Positions 1 to 5,923 of a stretch of 6,035 nt of DNA are shown piece after piece (position 1 is the stretch's first letter; each line of letters begins with the position of its first letter). Source of the stretch: CAJBLF01 sp964424505 (GTDB lineage: Bacteria; Patescibacteriota; Gracilibacteria; Absconditabacterales; Absconditicoccaceae); contig CAYRIQ010000044.1 of assembly GCA_964424505.1 (NCBI GenBank), forward strand, positions 1 through 6,035, written 5' to 3'. Below the pieces are notes generated by a model that was not told the origin of the DNA, ran no database searches, and saw nothing but the letters and a program-made list of their open reading frames with translations. A program made the translations under genes and the position numbers.

Positions 1-10
1 TATAAATGTG

Positions 11-40
11 TATGTCCAAGTATATCCAAATATGTCCAAA
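11..40. repeat. Three 10-bp tandem repeats in the leader of a further cassette
   Basis: Three head-to-tail units follow the pattern TATRTCCAAR (11-20, 21-30, 31-40); the first and third differ only in the last base. They lie in the first ~90 bp of the next cassette (minus reading), whose gene, if any, is outside the window. A 10-bp period puts the copies on one face of the helix, as expected for a regulator or iteron-like binding site. No function can be assigned from three copies. Confidence 0.6.
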
Positions 41-90
41 AAGCAAATGATTTTTTCTATTTGAAGCTTATTATTAAATATTTATATGTT

Positions 91-147
91 CTCTAACGTC
101 CACTTCTAGTCTGATGTCGTTAGATATACAGACAGAAGTTGTTGTCG
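91..147 (-). other. attC-like recombination site 7 (ends the LOG/methyltransferase cassette)
   Basis: On the plus strand: box CTCTAAC (91-97), spacer GTCC, stem ACTTCT (102-107), extrahelical A (108), inner stem GTCTG (109-113), loop, CAGAC (129-133), AGAAGT (134-139), one-base spacer T, box GTTGTCG (141-147). Its GTTGTCG is the exact complement of CGACAAC at 2393-2399, the other end of the same cassette. The size of 57 bp fits the classic 59-base element. The outer boxes match the RYYYAAC/GTTRRRY consensus only loosely apart from AAC and GTT. Confidence 0.75.
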
Positions 148-241
148 GATTCGTCTGTTTCGCCTCGTGAATTTTAAAAACAAATTTCCATTGTCTATCC
201 AAACTTTCACAGTAATTTACAAAAAACTTTTTTTGTGATCT

Positions 242-1717
242 TTATTTTTGTGCAATAGTTATTTTATAAATTTTATGATCTTTTTCATCCCAAATATCCC
301 AATTTGGGTTTACTGGAATATCAGGAAAACTAAATGAAACACCTTTAAATCATGCTTCTATTAATTTGTTTTTGGTAAAATCTTGTGTTCTGAAATGATC
401 AACTATTTCTTCATAATCTTTTCATTTTATTAAAGATCTTGAAAACTTTTTTCATCAGACCTTTAAAATAGTTTTTACCTTATCTCAATCTGCCAAATTT
501 TCTACTGTTGGATAGTATTCGAACTTCGTCTCTTTTCCAATACACTCTTCCCAATTTTCATCTCATATTAATAGAATTCATCATTTTTTTAACTTTTGAT
601 AAACATTTCTTAGTGTATCTTTGTATGTATTTTCGTCCATAGTACACAAAGAAAATCTGAAAAATACAAAATCTAAAAAATCATCATTTATAGTTTCTAT
701 ATTTTCTATGAAATTTATGTTTGGATATTGTTTTTTTGCATTTAAAATTAGATCTTTACTGATATCCAATCAAATCATTTCTGCTCACGATTCTGCAAAA
801 TCTTTAGTTACACTTCCATCACCACATCAATAGTCTAATCAAACTATTCATTTAATACTTCAGAAATATTCTTCTACTTTTTTGATCATAGGATCTGTTA
901 ACATATATTTATACGAATTAGATTCTTTTATAAATATTGACCAAAAATTAGCTATTTCTCAAACATATTCGTGCGACTTATTTTTTTTAGCAACAAATAC
1001 AACTGATGGTACAAACTCTTTTTCATTAATCATACCATCATACTCATTTCAAACTAACTCATACTTTTCAATTACAATATCGGAAAATCCAACTTTTTTC
1101 AATATTTGTAATAAGGTTCCTTGAGAGTAAAAAAAATCTTGGACATCTAAAGTTCATTCTCATAAATTTAATCTTGCAATGTAAGGATCACCATCTTTTA
1201 AAGTCAAATATTTTTCATTTTTGGGAAATTCAAAAGCTAAACATTTCTTTCCATAAAATTCTTCTAAATTACCTATTATAAACTGAAATTTTCATCATTC
1301 TTTGATTACTTGAAAAATATCTAAAAATATCTTTTCAATAACTTCTTTGTCTTTTATGGTTTCGTAAACATACATTGAATATACTTCATCAAATTGTATT
1401 CAAAAATCCGTAACTCTCTCTACTCAGTTTTTTGATAAATGAACAAATTTTCATCACTTTTTATTGTTAAAATTTGCTGTTTTTATTGCTTCTTCATCGA
1501 TATCTACTCCATAGATATTTTCGCCTCAATTTTCGAGAAGAAAATTTGCATAATGCCCATGTCAACATCAAAATTCTAGTATATTTTTATTTTTTAAGTC
1601 TCACATATTTTGGATCATTTTATGAAACAGGATATTATCATATTGTCTGTTTTTTAGTGAGTGTCATATATGAAGTGAAGCAATTTCTTTGTAAATAGTT
1701 TCAGAGATATTAGTCAT
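242..1717 (-). CDS. Tandem two-domain SAM-dependent methyltransferase (491 aa, UGA read as Gly)
   Basis: With UGA as Gly this is one uninterrupted 491-residue protein; with the standard code it breaks at 29 positions. It holds two class I (Rossmann) methyltransferase domains in series. The first has motif I LEFGCGHG at about 47-54 with the acidic end of strand 2 in YGVDID (69-74). The second has LDYGCGDG at 294-301 with IGLDIS (315-320), followed by a weak FRFSLCTMD motif-IV-like strand (353-361) and KKGGILLIGDEN (377-388). Several UGA codons encode motif I glycines (50, 52, 297). The start is the ATG 18 bp after the LOG stop; no Shine-Dalgarno is evident. No membrane segment or signal peptide is seen. 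Its substrate cannot be told: small molecule, nucleic acid and protein remain open. Sharing a cassette with LOG suggests co-expression. Confidence 0.88.
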
Positions 1718-1735
1718 TTATTGTTTATTGAGGAA

Positions 1736-2314
1736 TTAAAATATTATTGATTTTTTTATACTTTTACCATTGTGTTCATTAAACTTTTTTAGCAATGTTT
1801 CAATTTTACTTTCCTTGAATATATTTTTCATATCAGTTTTTTTTACGAATCCTTTTTTTACTGAAAAATTTAGAAAATCAAACAATTTGTCATAATAATG
1901 TTCGATATTTAAAAATCCAAATGGTTTATTGTGAAATCCAAGCTTGGCTCGAGTAATAATTTCAAATATTTCTTCCAAAGTTCATACTCATCAAGGGAAG
2001 GCAATAAATCAATCAGATAGCTCAAACATTTTTTGTTTTCTTTCGTGCATAGAATCAACAATGTATAGTTTTTTGAGATTTTTATGTCCAAACTCATCTG
2101 CAATAGATCTTGGAATTATGCCGATAATTTCTCAATTACTTTCCAAAACAGAGTCTGCAAGTCTTCACATCAAACCAGCATTTCCACCTCAATAAATAAC
2201 TGAAACATTATTCTCAGACAAATATCTGCCAAGCTTTATAATTTCAGCTTCAAATATTTTATTATTTCACAAGTTGGCTCAACAATAGAGACATACAGTT
2301 TTAATTGATTCCAT
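1736..2314 (-). CDS. LOG-family nucleoside 5'-monophosphate phosphoribohydrolase (192 aa)
   Basis: The 192-residue product has the normal length and motif order of the LOG (TIGR00730, 'lysine decarboxylase-like') family: VCLYCGANLGN at 7-17, YGGGNAGLMG at 41-50, GIIP at 65-68, SMHERK at 88-93 and PGGVGTLEE at 107-115. Family members hydrolyse AMP or cytokinin riboside monophosphates to base plus ribose 5-phosphate, with the Arg of MHERK and the Glu of PGGxGTxxE at the active site; both are present. Nine UGA codons encode Gly (12, 16, 42, 50, 61, 102, 108, 109, 111), five of them in the family's invariant glycine loops, so the gene is intact only under table 25. The ATG at 2314 starts directly before the first conserved strand. 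It is the first gene of its cassette; the methyltransferase follows after 18 bp. Confidence 0.93.
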
Positions 2315-2366
2315 TTTTTACTCTTGATATAAAGATTTGTTTCCAAAAAAGTTTTTTGTCGTCCAT
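2301..2366 (-). CDS. Possible 21-aa upstream ORF overlapping the LOG start
   Basis: An ATG at 2366 opens a 21-codon frame (MDDKKLFWKQ..., no UGA) ending in TAA at 2301-2303, so it overlaps the first codons of the LOG gene in another frame. Such an overlap could couple LOG translation to the small ORF. There is no clear ribosome binding site and no homology I can recognise; chance is a serious alternative in DNA this AT-rich. Confidence 0.2.
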   Translation of the reverse strand: MDDKKLFWKQIFISRVKNGIN

Positions 2367-2392
2367 TTCAAGTTTAGGGCGAAATAGATGTC

Positions 2393-2451
2393 CGACAACG
2401 TCCGTTGCTAATCTGACGTCTGTTAAGATGTATAGATAGCAGCTGTTGTAT
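2393..2451 (-). other. attC-like recombination site 6 (mini-cassette copy 1)
   Basis: Plus strand: box CGACAAC (2393-2399), spacer GTCC, stem GTTGCTA (2404-2410), extrahelical A (2411), TCT/AGA inner pairs, loop, stem TAGCAGC (2437-2443; pairs fully with one G-T wobble), spacer T, box GTTGTAT (2445-2451). Total 59 bp. The stem is identical to sites 3 and 1, because all three belong to copies of the same mini-cassette; only the AAC box flank differs, as expected when that box comes from the neighbouring cassette. Confidence 0.8.
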
Positions 2452-2504
2452 TGACGTAGCGAACCAACATTTGTATTAAAAATGTGAGCTATGTCATACA
2501 ACGT
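2397..2504. repeat. 108-bp exact repeat, copy 1 of 3
   Basis: Identical over all 108 bases to 4028-4135 and 5928-6035. It begins exactly at the AAC of one attC box and ends at the AACGT of the next, i.e. at the predicted crossover positions. The bases to its left differ in the three copies (CGAC, ATAC, GCCT before AAC). The repeat is the mini-cassette plus the conserved first bases of the neighbouring site. Confidence 0.95.
2399..2501 (-). mobile_element. Gene-less 103-bp mini-cassette, copy 1
   Basis: Between two AAC/GTT crossover points there is only a 44-bp body (2452-2495) plus an attC (2393-2451). The body is nearly a palindrome: GACGTAGC against GCTATGTC and ACATTT against AAATGT. It has no plausible gene. 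A frame starting at a TTG in the box runs through body and attC into the next cassette (2301-2501) but contains no recognisable domain, so I treat it as fortuitous. Confidence 0.75.
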
Positions 2505-2553
2505 TTGCCGATGGTACGACCGTACTTGTTATGTCGTGCATCGGCTGTTGTGG
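2496..2553 (-). other. attC-like recombination site 5 (ends the HAD/NTPase cassette)
   Basis: Plus strand: box ATACAAC (2496-2502), spacer GTTT, stem GCCGATG (2507-2513), extrahelical G (2514), inner stem TACGA (2515-2519, first pair T-G), loop, TCGTG (2534-2538), CATCGGC (2539-2545), spacer T, box GTTGTGG (2547-2553). The last box is complementary to CCACAAC at 3883-3889, the other end of the cassette. Architecture is the same as the other sites, although the stem sequence is unrelated. Confidence 0.8.
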
Positions 2554-2632
2554 AACCGAGCTTTTGCGAGGCTTGCGTATTCGTGTATCTTATTTAGTCA
2601 GCATATATTTTTCTTTTTTAGGGGGTGTTTTT

Positions 2633-3208
2633 TTATTCTTTACCTAATCAGAGTTTAGATAATATAAAATCAACTCTTTTACTAGGGGAAATATCGTGGT
2701 TATTTAATAATTCCTCTGTAGTTGGTACTTCAATGCTATTATATCTACTAATATTAAGTGCCTCTCTTTTTAATGAATCTAATGTGGATGCTTCTTTTAG
2801 TTTTATGTCATCTAATATTCTATGTTGATTTTTTAAAGGATGTTTTATAAAAAAAACTTGATCATATCTTCTGCTAAAAATATCTGTAAGAATATTTTCC
2901 AGTTCTAGACCAAACATTTGCCTATGAGCAATATCATCTATAAATGTAGAATCGAAAAAAACAAAACCATCTATGTTATCGGCCATTTGGTATTGTTCTA
3001 TCTTTTTCTCATGAATATGATCTTGAAACTCTTTTGTTTTTATAAGATTATTGAATATTATTTCTTTAGTGGTTCATTTTAATAATTCTAATTTTACTAA
3101 TTCTGTAGCAGCTTCAGGAAATACAATATATCAACGCTCTTTAATCATTTCAGTGATAGTCGTTTTGCCACTTGCTGGAGCTCATACCAGTCATACTTTA
3201 AATGCCAT
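2633..3208 (-). CDS. P-loop NTPase / small-molecule or nucleotide kinase-like ATPase (AAA_28-like, 191 aa)
   Basis: The 191-residue protein opens with MAFKVGLVGAPASGKTT, a Walker A loop at residues 9-17 right after the first strand. It continues with IKERGYIVFPEAATELV (22-38), resembling the AAA_28 family of NadR-like and viral/bacterial ATP-binding proteins. A hydrophobic strand FVFFDSTFIDDIAHRQ follows in the middle and IFSRRYDQVFFI later, the latter in the position of the arginine-bearing lid and next strand. Five UGA codons are glycines (6, 9, 26, 45, 187); the one at 9 starts Walker A, and the one at 187 extends the C-terminus by five residues beyond a standard-code stop. The ATG lies 9 bp after the HAD gene stop, so the two are probably translated from one message. 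Substrate unknown; a phosphorylating partner of the adjacent phosphatase is a guess. Confidence 0.85.
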
Positions 3209-3217
3209 TATACTAAA

Positions 3218-3742
3218 TTATGTTATAAAAGTTTTAATAGTTTTTAATAAGTTTTTATGTTCAATAGCAAAAGGGAAATCCTCTTTCATATAATTTGTTT
3301 TAATTAATATACTATCTATTCATTTGTTTTTTGTAGAAAGATAATCACGATTATATGAATCTCAAATATGAAGTATTGTATTCAAATCAAGTTTGTTGTT
3401 ATATGCAAAATCCACCAACATTTCTCATTTATTCTCTGGATAATCTCTAGCACTAATGATAAAATCAAAATATTTAGATATTCAAAGCAATTCTGCTCTT
3501 TGTTCCACTTGTTTTTGGGCTATGGAAGGTATATTTGGATTGGTTGACAATAAAATAAGTGTAATTTTCTTTGTTTTACAATAAATAAGAATATCCATTA
3601 TTCATGGTATTAAAATAAGATTTGCATTAGCTTCTTCGACTGAAGGAAATTTTTCATAAATCCGATGTGGTGCTTTTTTATGTTTGGTAAATTTGGGATA
3701 CCAAAGTGTTCAATCTCAATCAAATGATATTACTGTTTTCAT
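3218..3742 (-). CDS. HAD-superfamily phosphatase, MDP-1/subfamily IIIC-like (174 aa)
   Basis: Four HAD motifs are visible: motif I FDGDGTLW with nucleophile Asp8 and acid Asp10; motif II LLSTN (Thr67 region); motif III Lys105 in YPENKGE; motif IV HIGDSYNRD with Asp128 and Asp133 for Mg2+. DGDGTLWYP and the lack of a large cap resemble magnesium-dependent phosphatase-1. Predicted role is Mg-dependent phosphomonoester hydrolysis in the cytoplasm; substrate unknown. Seven UGA codons are Gly (9, 11, 47, 87, 106, 127, 141), two of them inside motif I. I chose ATG 3742 because it puts motif I at the usual N-terminal position; ATG 3763 in frame would add MYNFINN, and no Shine-Dalgarno decides between them. 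The NTPase gene follows after 9 bp. A split polynucleotide kinase/phosphatase-like pair is possible but unproven. Confidence 0.88.
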
Positions 3743-3791
3743 GTTATTTATGAAATTATACATTTAAAGCTTTATTAGAATATCGATTTCG

Positions 3792-3827
3792 CTTCCTTTT
3801 TCAAAGGAAGATTGCCCAAAGGGCAAT
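3792..3827 (-). promoter_or_regulatory. Two adjacent hairpins in the leader of the HAD gene
   Basis: CTTCCTTT (3792-3799)/AAAGGAAG (3803-3810) and ATTGCCC (3811-3817)/GGGCAAT (3821-3827) form two back-to-back perfect stems with 3-nt loops about 50-85 bp upstream of the gene. Neither is followed by a T-run in the minus direction, so they are not ordinary terminators. They could cap or stabilise the leader RNA or bind a regulator. Between them and the start I see no confident promoter, only TATAAT at minus 3760-3755 with no good -35. Confidence 0.45.
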
Positions 3828-3882
3828 AAACACCCCCTAGAGAAAAATATATGCATTCCGTTTTAAGATACACGAGTATGTT

Positions 3883-3957
3883 CCACAACGTTCCGGCTCT
3901 CGGTGGACGTAGGAACGACCATCAGGAGAGAAGTATGTCCAGCAGAGCCTGTTGTAT
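3883..3957 (-). other. attC-like recombination site 4 (141-bp cassette)
   Basis: Plus strand: box CCACAAC (3883-3889), spacer GTTCC, stem GGCTCT (3895-3900), unpaired C (3901), inner stem TGGAC (3904-3908) against GTCCA (3937-3941), loop of about 28 nt, AGAGCC (3944-3949), spacer T, box GTTGTAT (3951-3957). At 75 bp it is the longest site, but it keeps the one-base right spacer and the unpaired base in the left arm. AGCCTG (3946-3951) can alternatively pair with CAGGCT (3966-3971) across the box. Confidence 0.72.
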
Positions 3958-4029
3958 TGATGTTGCAGGCTATTTTACGGAATAGTTTTATTACTGATAT
4001 TTTTTTTGACTCCTCGCAATGTCATACAA
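3889..4029 (-). mobile_element. Gene-less 141-bp cassette
   Basis: The body (3958-4023) is only 66 bp. Its ends are inverted copies past the box: TGATGTTGC (3958-3966) against GCAATGTCA (4016-4024), with two differences that both allow G-U pairing in RNA. A 16-codon frame (ATG formed by the box at 4025, TAA at 3975-3977) is the only ORF and is not convincing. It may be a relic, a regulatory unit or a second kind of empty cassette. Confidence 0.65.
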
Positions 4030-4082
4030 CGTCCGTTGCTAATCTGACGTCTGTTAAGATGTATAGATAGCAGCTGTTGTAT
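4024..4082 (-). other. attC-like recombination site 3 (mini-cassette copy 2)
   Basis: Plus strand: box ATACAAC (4024-4030), spacer GTCC, stem GTTGCTA (4035-4041), extrahelical A (4042), stem TAGCAGC (4068-4074), spacer T, box GTTGTAT (4076-4082). Apart from the first bases of the left box it is identical to sites 6 and 1. Confidence 0.8.
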
Positions 4083-4135
4083 TGACGTAGCGAACCAACA
4101 TTTGTATTAAAAATGTGAGCTATGTCATACAACGT
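4028..4135. repeat. 108-bp exact repeat, copy 2 of 3
   Basis: Base-for-base identical to 2397-2504 and 5928-6035. It continues to the right into a different attC stem (GAGCCTG), whereas copy 1 continues into GCCGATG, so identity stops at the attC box core. Confidence 0.95.
4030..4132 (-). mobile_element. Gene-less 103-bp mini-cassette, copy 2
   Basis: Same unit as at 2399-2501. Here it lies between the ABC-F cassette and the 141-bp cassette. Inverted symmetry of the body: GACGTAGC (4084-4091)/GCTATGTC (4119-4126) and ACATTT (4098-4103)/AAATGT (4111-4116). Confidence 0.75.
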
Positions 4136-4184
4136 CCGAGCCTGGTACGATGTATGAATATATGTCGTGCAGGCTCTGTTAGGC
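4127..4184 (-). other. attC-like recombination site 2 (ends the ABC-F cassette)
   Basis: Plus strand: box ATACAAC (4127-4133), spacer GTCC, stem GAGCCTG (4138-4144), extrahelical G (4145), TACGA (4146-4150), loop, TCGTG (4165-4169), CAGGCTC (4170-4176), spacer T, box GTTAGGC (4178-4184). GTTAGGC fits the GTTRRRY consensus exactly and is complementary to GCCTAAC at 5924-5930, the other end of the cassette. The site begins 38 bp after the ABC-F stop. Confidence 0.82.
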
Positions 4185-4222
4185 GAGTGAGCGAAGCGAA
4201 CAAACGTACATTTTTTATCTAT

Positions 4223-5689
4223 TTAGTAGATTATTTCAATTTTTTTGTCACTAATATTATATTTTTTGTTTACTTTAACTTTATCTGCAAAATATTGATC
4301 ATGGGAAACAAAAATTAGAGATCCATCATAGTCTTCTAACATATCTTCAATAGACTCTCTTGTGTTTATATCAAGATGATTTGTCGGTTCATCTAAAATT
4401 AAGAGATCTATTTTTGAACTTAATATTTGCAAAAATTTTACTTTTACTCTTTGTCCATAACTTAATTTATCCATTGATTCAAAAATTTCTGTTTGTGAAA
4501 GTCAAATCATTGCTAATTGAGATATTATTGATTGCTCGTTTGCTGAACTTTTAATGTTTTTGTATAATCGCTTAAATACTGTTTCATGAGATTTTAAATC
4601 TTGATTTTGTTGGTCAAAATATTCAAAAGTTATATTGTTTCAGATTGTCGTATTCTTTTTATCTCATTTATCGAAACAATCAACTATATTCTTTATCAAT
4701 GTTGTTTTACCGCTTCAATTTGCTCATGTTATTTGAATTCTTTCATGTCATCTTACCTCTAATCAAACATCTTCTATTAAAATCTTGTCTCAAAATCCAA
4801 TTGAATGATTTTTGATTTCTAGTATCAACTTTTTTTGGTGTGTTCCTCCTATTGCCCTTATATAGATATTTTTTTCTTTTGTTGGTTTATCTATTTTGTT
4901 TGATAAAATCTCTCTTTCAAAAAATTTCTCCTTATTTCTTAGAAGTCTTCATCGTGCTGGATTAACATAAACAGAGGCTCTTTGTCTTATATCATTAAGT
5001 CGAGTCTCTCGCTTTTGTTTTTCTTTCTGATAAACTGTATATTCATTCAGTTGTCTTTCATATATGAGAGCTTTTTCTCTTTTGTAATGTTCATAATCTC
5101 CATGAAATATTGTAATTTCACTATTATCTACTTCCAAAATTTTATTTGCCATCATATTGAGAAAATGCCTATCGTGGGAAACAAATAATACGATTCATTT
5201 GTGCTGTTTTATTGTTTCTTGAAGTATATCCAGTGATTTTTGATCAAGATGATTTGTTGGTTCATCTAAAAGTAAGACATCGGCTTTTTGTAAAATTATT
5301 GCAATCAAATCAACTTTCTTTTGTTCTCATCAACTTAAAGACTGAACTTTTTGGTTAATATCTATATTTACATCATATTTTTCTAACATTTCGTATATTT
5401 TATATTCTTCTCGATGATCTATATGTTGCATGAGATAATCATAAACTGTTGTTTCTGGTTTACAAACAATTTCTTGTTTCATATATGCTATAGAGTTTCT
5501 GTTTCAAATTCATCAATTGTCTGGCTTTATTTCTCAACTCAATAACTTTAAAAAAGTTGTTTTTCAACATCAGTTTCCCCCTATAATCCCTATTTTCTCT
5601 CAAGAATGTATGTGAAGATTGATGTTTTTTAGAAGTATTTTATCAGCAAATCATTTGCTTAAATTTGATATGTGTATCTCAGTTTTCAT
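4223..5689 (-). CDS. ABC-F family ATPase, possible antibiotic-resistance/ribosome-protection protein (488 aa)
   Basis: Two ABC domains and no membrane segment define an ABC-F protein, a class that binds the ribosomal E site to relieve stalling or displace drugs. Domain 1: Walker A GGNGCGKTT (37-45), signature LSGGEQ (118-123), Walker B LLLDEPTNHLD (139-149), switch His172. A charged interdomain linker (about 190-285, QKEKQKRETR coiled segment at 221-230) follows. Domain 2: Walker A GANGSGKTT (322-330), signature LSYGQR (409-414), LILDEPTNHLD (430-440), His463. Each Walker B ends in DE, so both sites should hydrolyse ATP. Twenty UGA codons are Gly, including Walker A 40, 42, 322 and 325 and signature 120 and 121. 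Length is close to Msr/Lsa-type resistance ABC-Fs and below EttA-like housekeeping members; the subfamily cannot be fixed by eye. The leader architecture also hints at induction. Confidence 0.93.
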
Positions 5690-5706
5690 AACTTTTTGTA
5701 AATAAT

Positions 5707-5778
5707 AAAAAAATCTAAAGATTTATTAGCTACAAAAAATTATGTATTTTTGATAAAGATTTGTAGCTAAACAGCTAC
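5707..5778 (-). promoter_or_regulatory. Competing hairpins in the ABC-F leader (attenuator-like)
   Basis: In RNA order: GTAGCT (5778-5773) pairs with AGCTAC (5768-5763, loop GTTT); the second arm, extended to TTAGCTACAAA (5770-5760), pairs perfectly over 11 bp with TTTGTAGCTAA (5736-5726). The two hairpins are mutually exclusive. Directly downstream AAATC/GATTT (5724-5712) runs into a T-tract, an A/T-only terminator-like element that ends 18 bp before the ATG. A small ORF ends in the first hairpin loop. Ribosome-mediated attenuation is known for ABC-F resistance genes; here it is an inference from the layout. Confidence 0.5.
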
Positions 5779-5829
5779 GTATGTTCATACTTGATATTTG
5801 CTCATAAATGAGAATTTGCGGTACAACAT
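5767..5829 (-). CDS. Possible 20-aa leader peptide upstream of the ABC-F gene
   Basis: ATG 5829 opens MLYRKFSFMSKYQVGTYVAV, stopping at TAG 5767-5769, which lies in the loop of the first leader hairpin. One UGA (Gly15) is read through under table 25; otherwise the frame would end earlier, before the hairpin. Placing a short ORF so that its terminating ribosome covers the first hairpin arm is typical of drug-sensing leaders. No Shine-Dalgarno is evident, in keeping with the other genes here. Chance cannot be excluded. Confidence 0.35.
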
Positions 5830-5923
5830 GTTAAAAGACAATATAAAATTCTATTGATAGATACGAATTAACTATGTTTTTGTGACAAAAAATATTAGAC
5901 TCTTAAGATAAAAAATGTATGTC

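Larger units (their letters stand above)
97..2398 (-). mobile_element. Integron-type gene cassette carrying LOG and tandem methyltransferase genes
   Basis: This 2,302-bp unit runs between two AAC/GTT crossover positions and reads on the minus strand: box GTTGTCG, ~80-bp leader, LOG gene, methyltransferase gene, ~95 bp of trailing DNA, then its attC (91-147). The ends are inverted copies beyond the boxes: GTTGTCGGA (141-149) against TCCGACAAC (2391-2399), and TCTGTTTCGCC (154-164) against GGCGAAATAGA (2378-2388), 10 of 11 matching. Between the methyltransferase stop and the attC (148-241) I see only an A/T hairpin of low stability near 219-236 and no gene. Confidence 0.75.
2502..3888 (-). mobile_element. 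Two-gene cassette (HAD phosphatase plus P-loop NTPase) with long internal inverted repeats
   Basis: This 1,387-bp unit carries two genes on the minus strand and ends in attC 2496-2553. Its two ends share an unusually long interrupted inverted repeat: GTTGTGGAAC box regions, then TATTCGTGTATCTTA (2578-2592) against TAAGATACACGAGTA (3864-3878), GCATATATTTTTCT (2601-2614) against AGAAAAATATATGC (3841-3854), and AGGGGGTGTTT (2620-2630) against AAACACCCCCT (3828-3838). The left end has about 20 extra GC-richer bases (2557-2577). The repeat encloses both genes exactly: it begins at the NTPase stop. Confidence 0.75.

Noticed and set aside
2301..2501. A 66-codon frame running through the mini-cassette body, its attC and the LOG leader.
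   Set aside because: It starts on a TTG in the box, crosses an attC hairpin and has no domain; its tail is the small upstream ORF counted separately. The frames continuing from the other two copies have different tails.
2547..3889. Insertion sequence or MITE with terminal inverted repeats.
   Set aside because: No transposase and no target duplication; the ends coincide with attC boxes shared in form by every other unit. Kept instead as a finding about the cassette.
621..5188. Plus-strand frames of 60-85 codons at 621-833, 882-1124, 1474-1698, 1944-2195, 2625-2828, 3051-3293, 4115-4318, 4360-4554 and 4982-5188.
   Set aside because: All or most of each lies opposite a well-supported minus-strand gene (4115-4318 starts in an attC and 2625-2828 in the cassette tail). 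Their residues are low-complexity F/L/I/S-rich reflections with no motif.
242..5689. Broken genes: many short minus-strand frames looking like pseudogenes with multiple stops or frameshifts.
   Set aside because: All interruptions are UGA and all fall in frame on glycines; with table 25 five full-length proteins result with no frameshift.
4223..5689. Mycoplasma-type code with UGA = Trp (table 4).
   Set aside because: The UGA codons fill the glycines of Walker A, the ABC signature and PGGxGT loops; Trp there would destroy the motifs, and UGG is used for Trp in the same window.
5841..5890. A sigma-70 promoter for the ABC-F cassette (TTGTCA with TATCTA further on, minus strand).
   Set aside because: The spacing is about 19 bp and the -10 match is poor; in such AT-rich DNA similar pairs occur by chance, so I did not annotate it.
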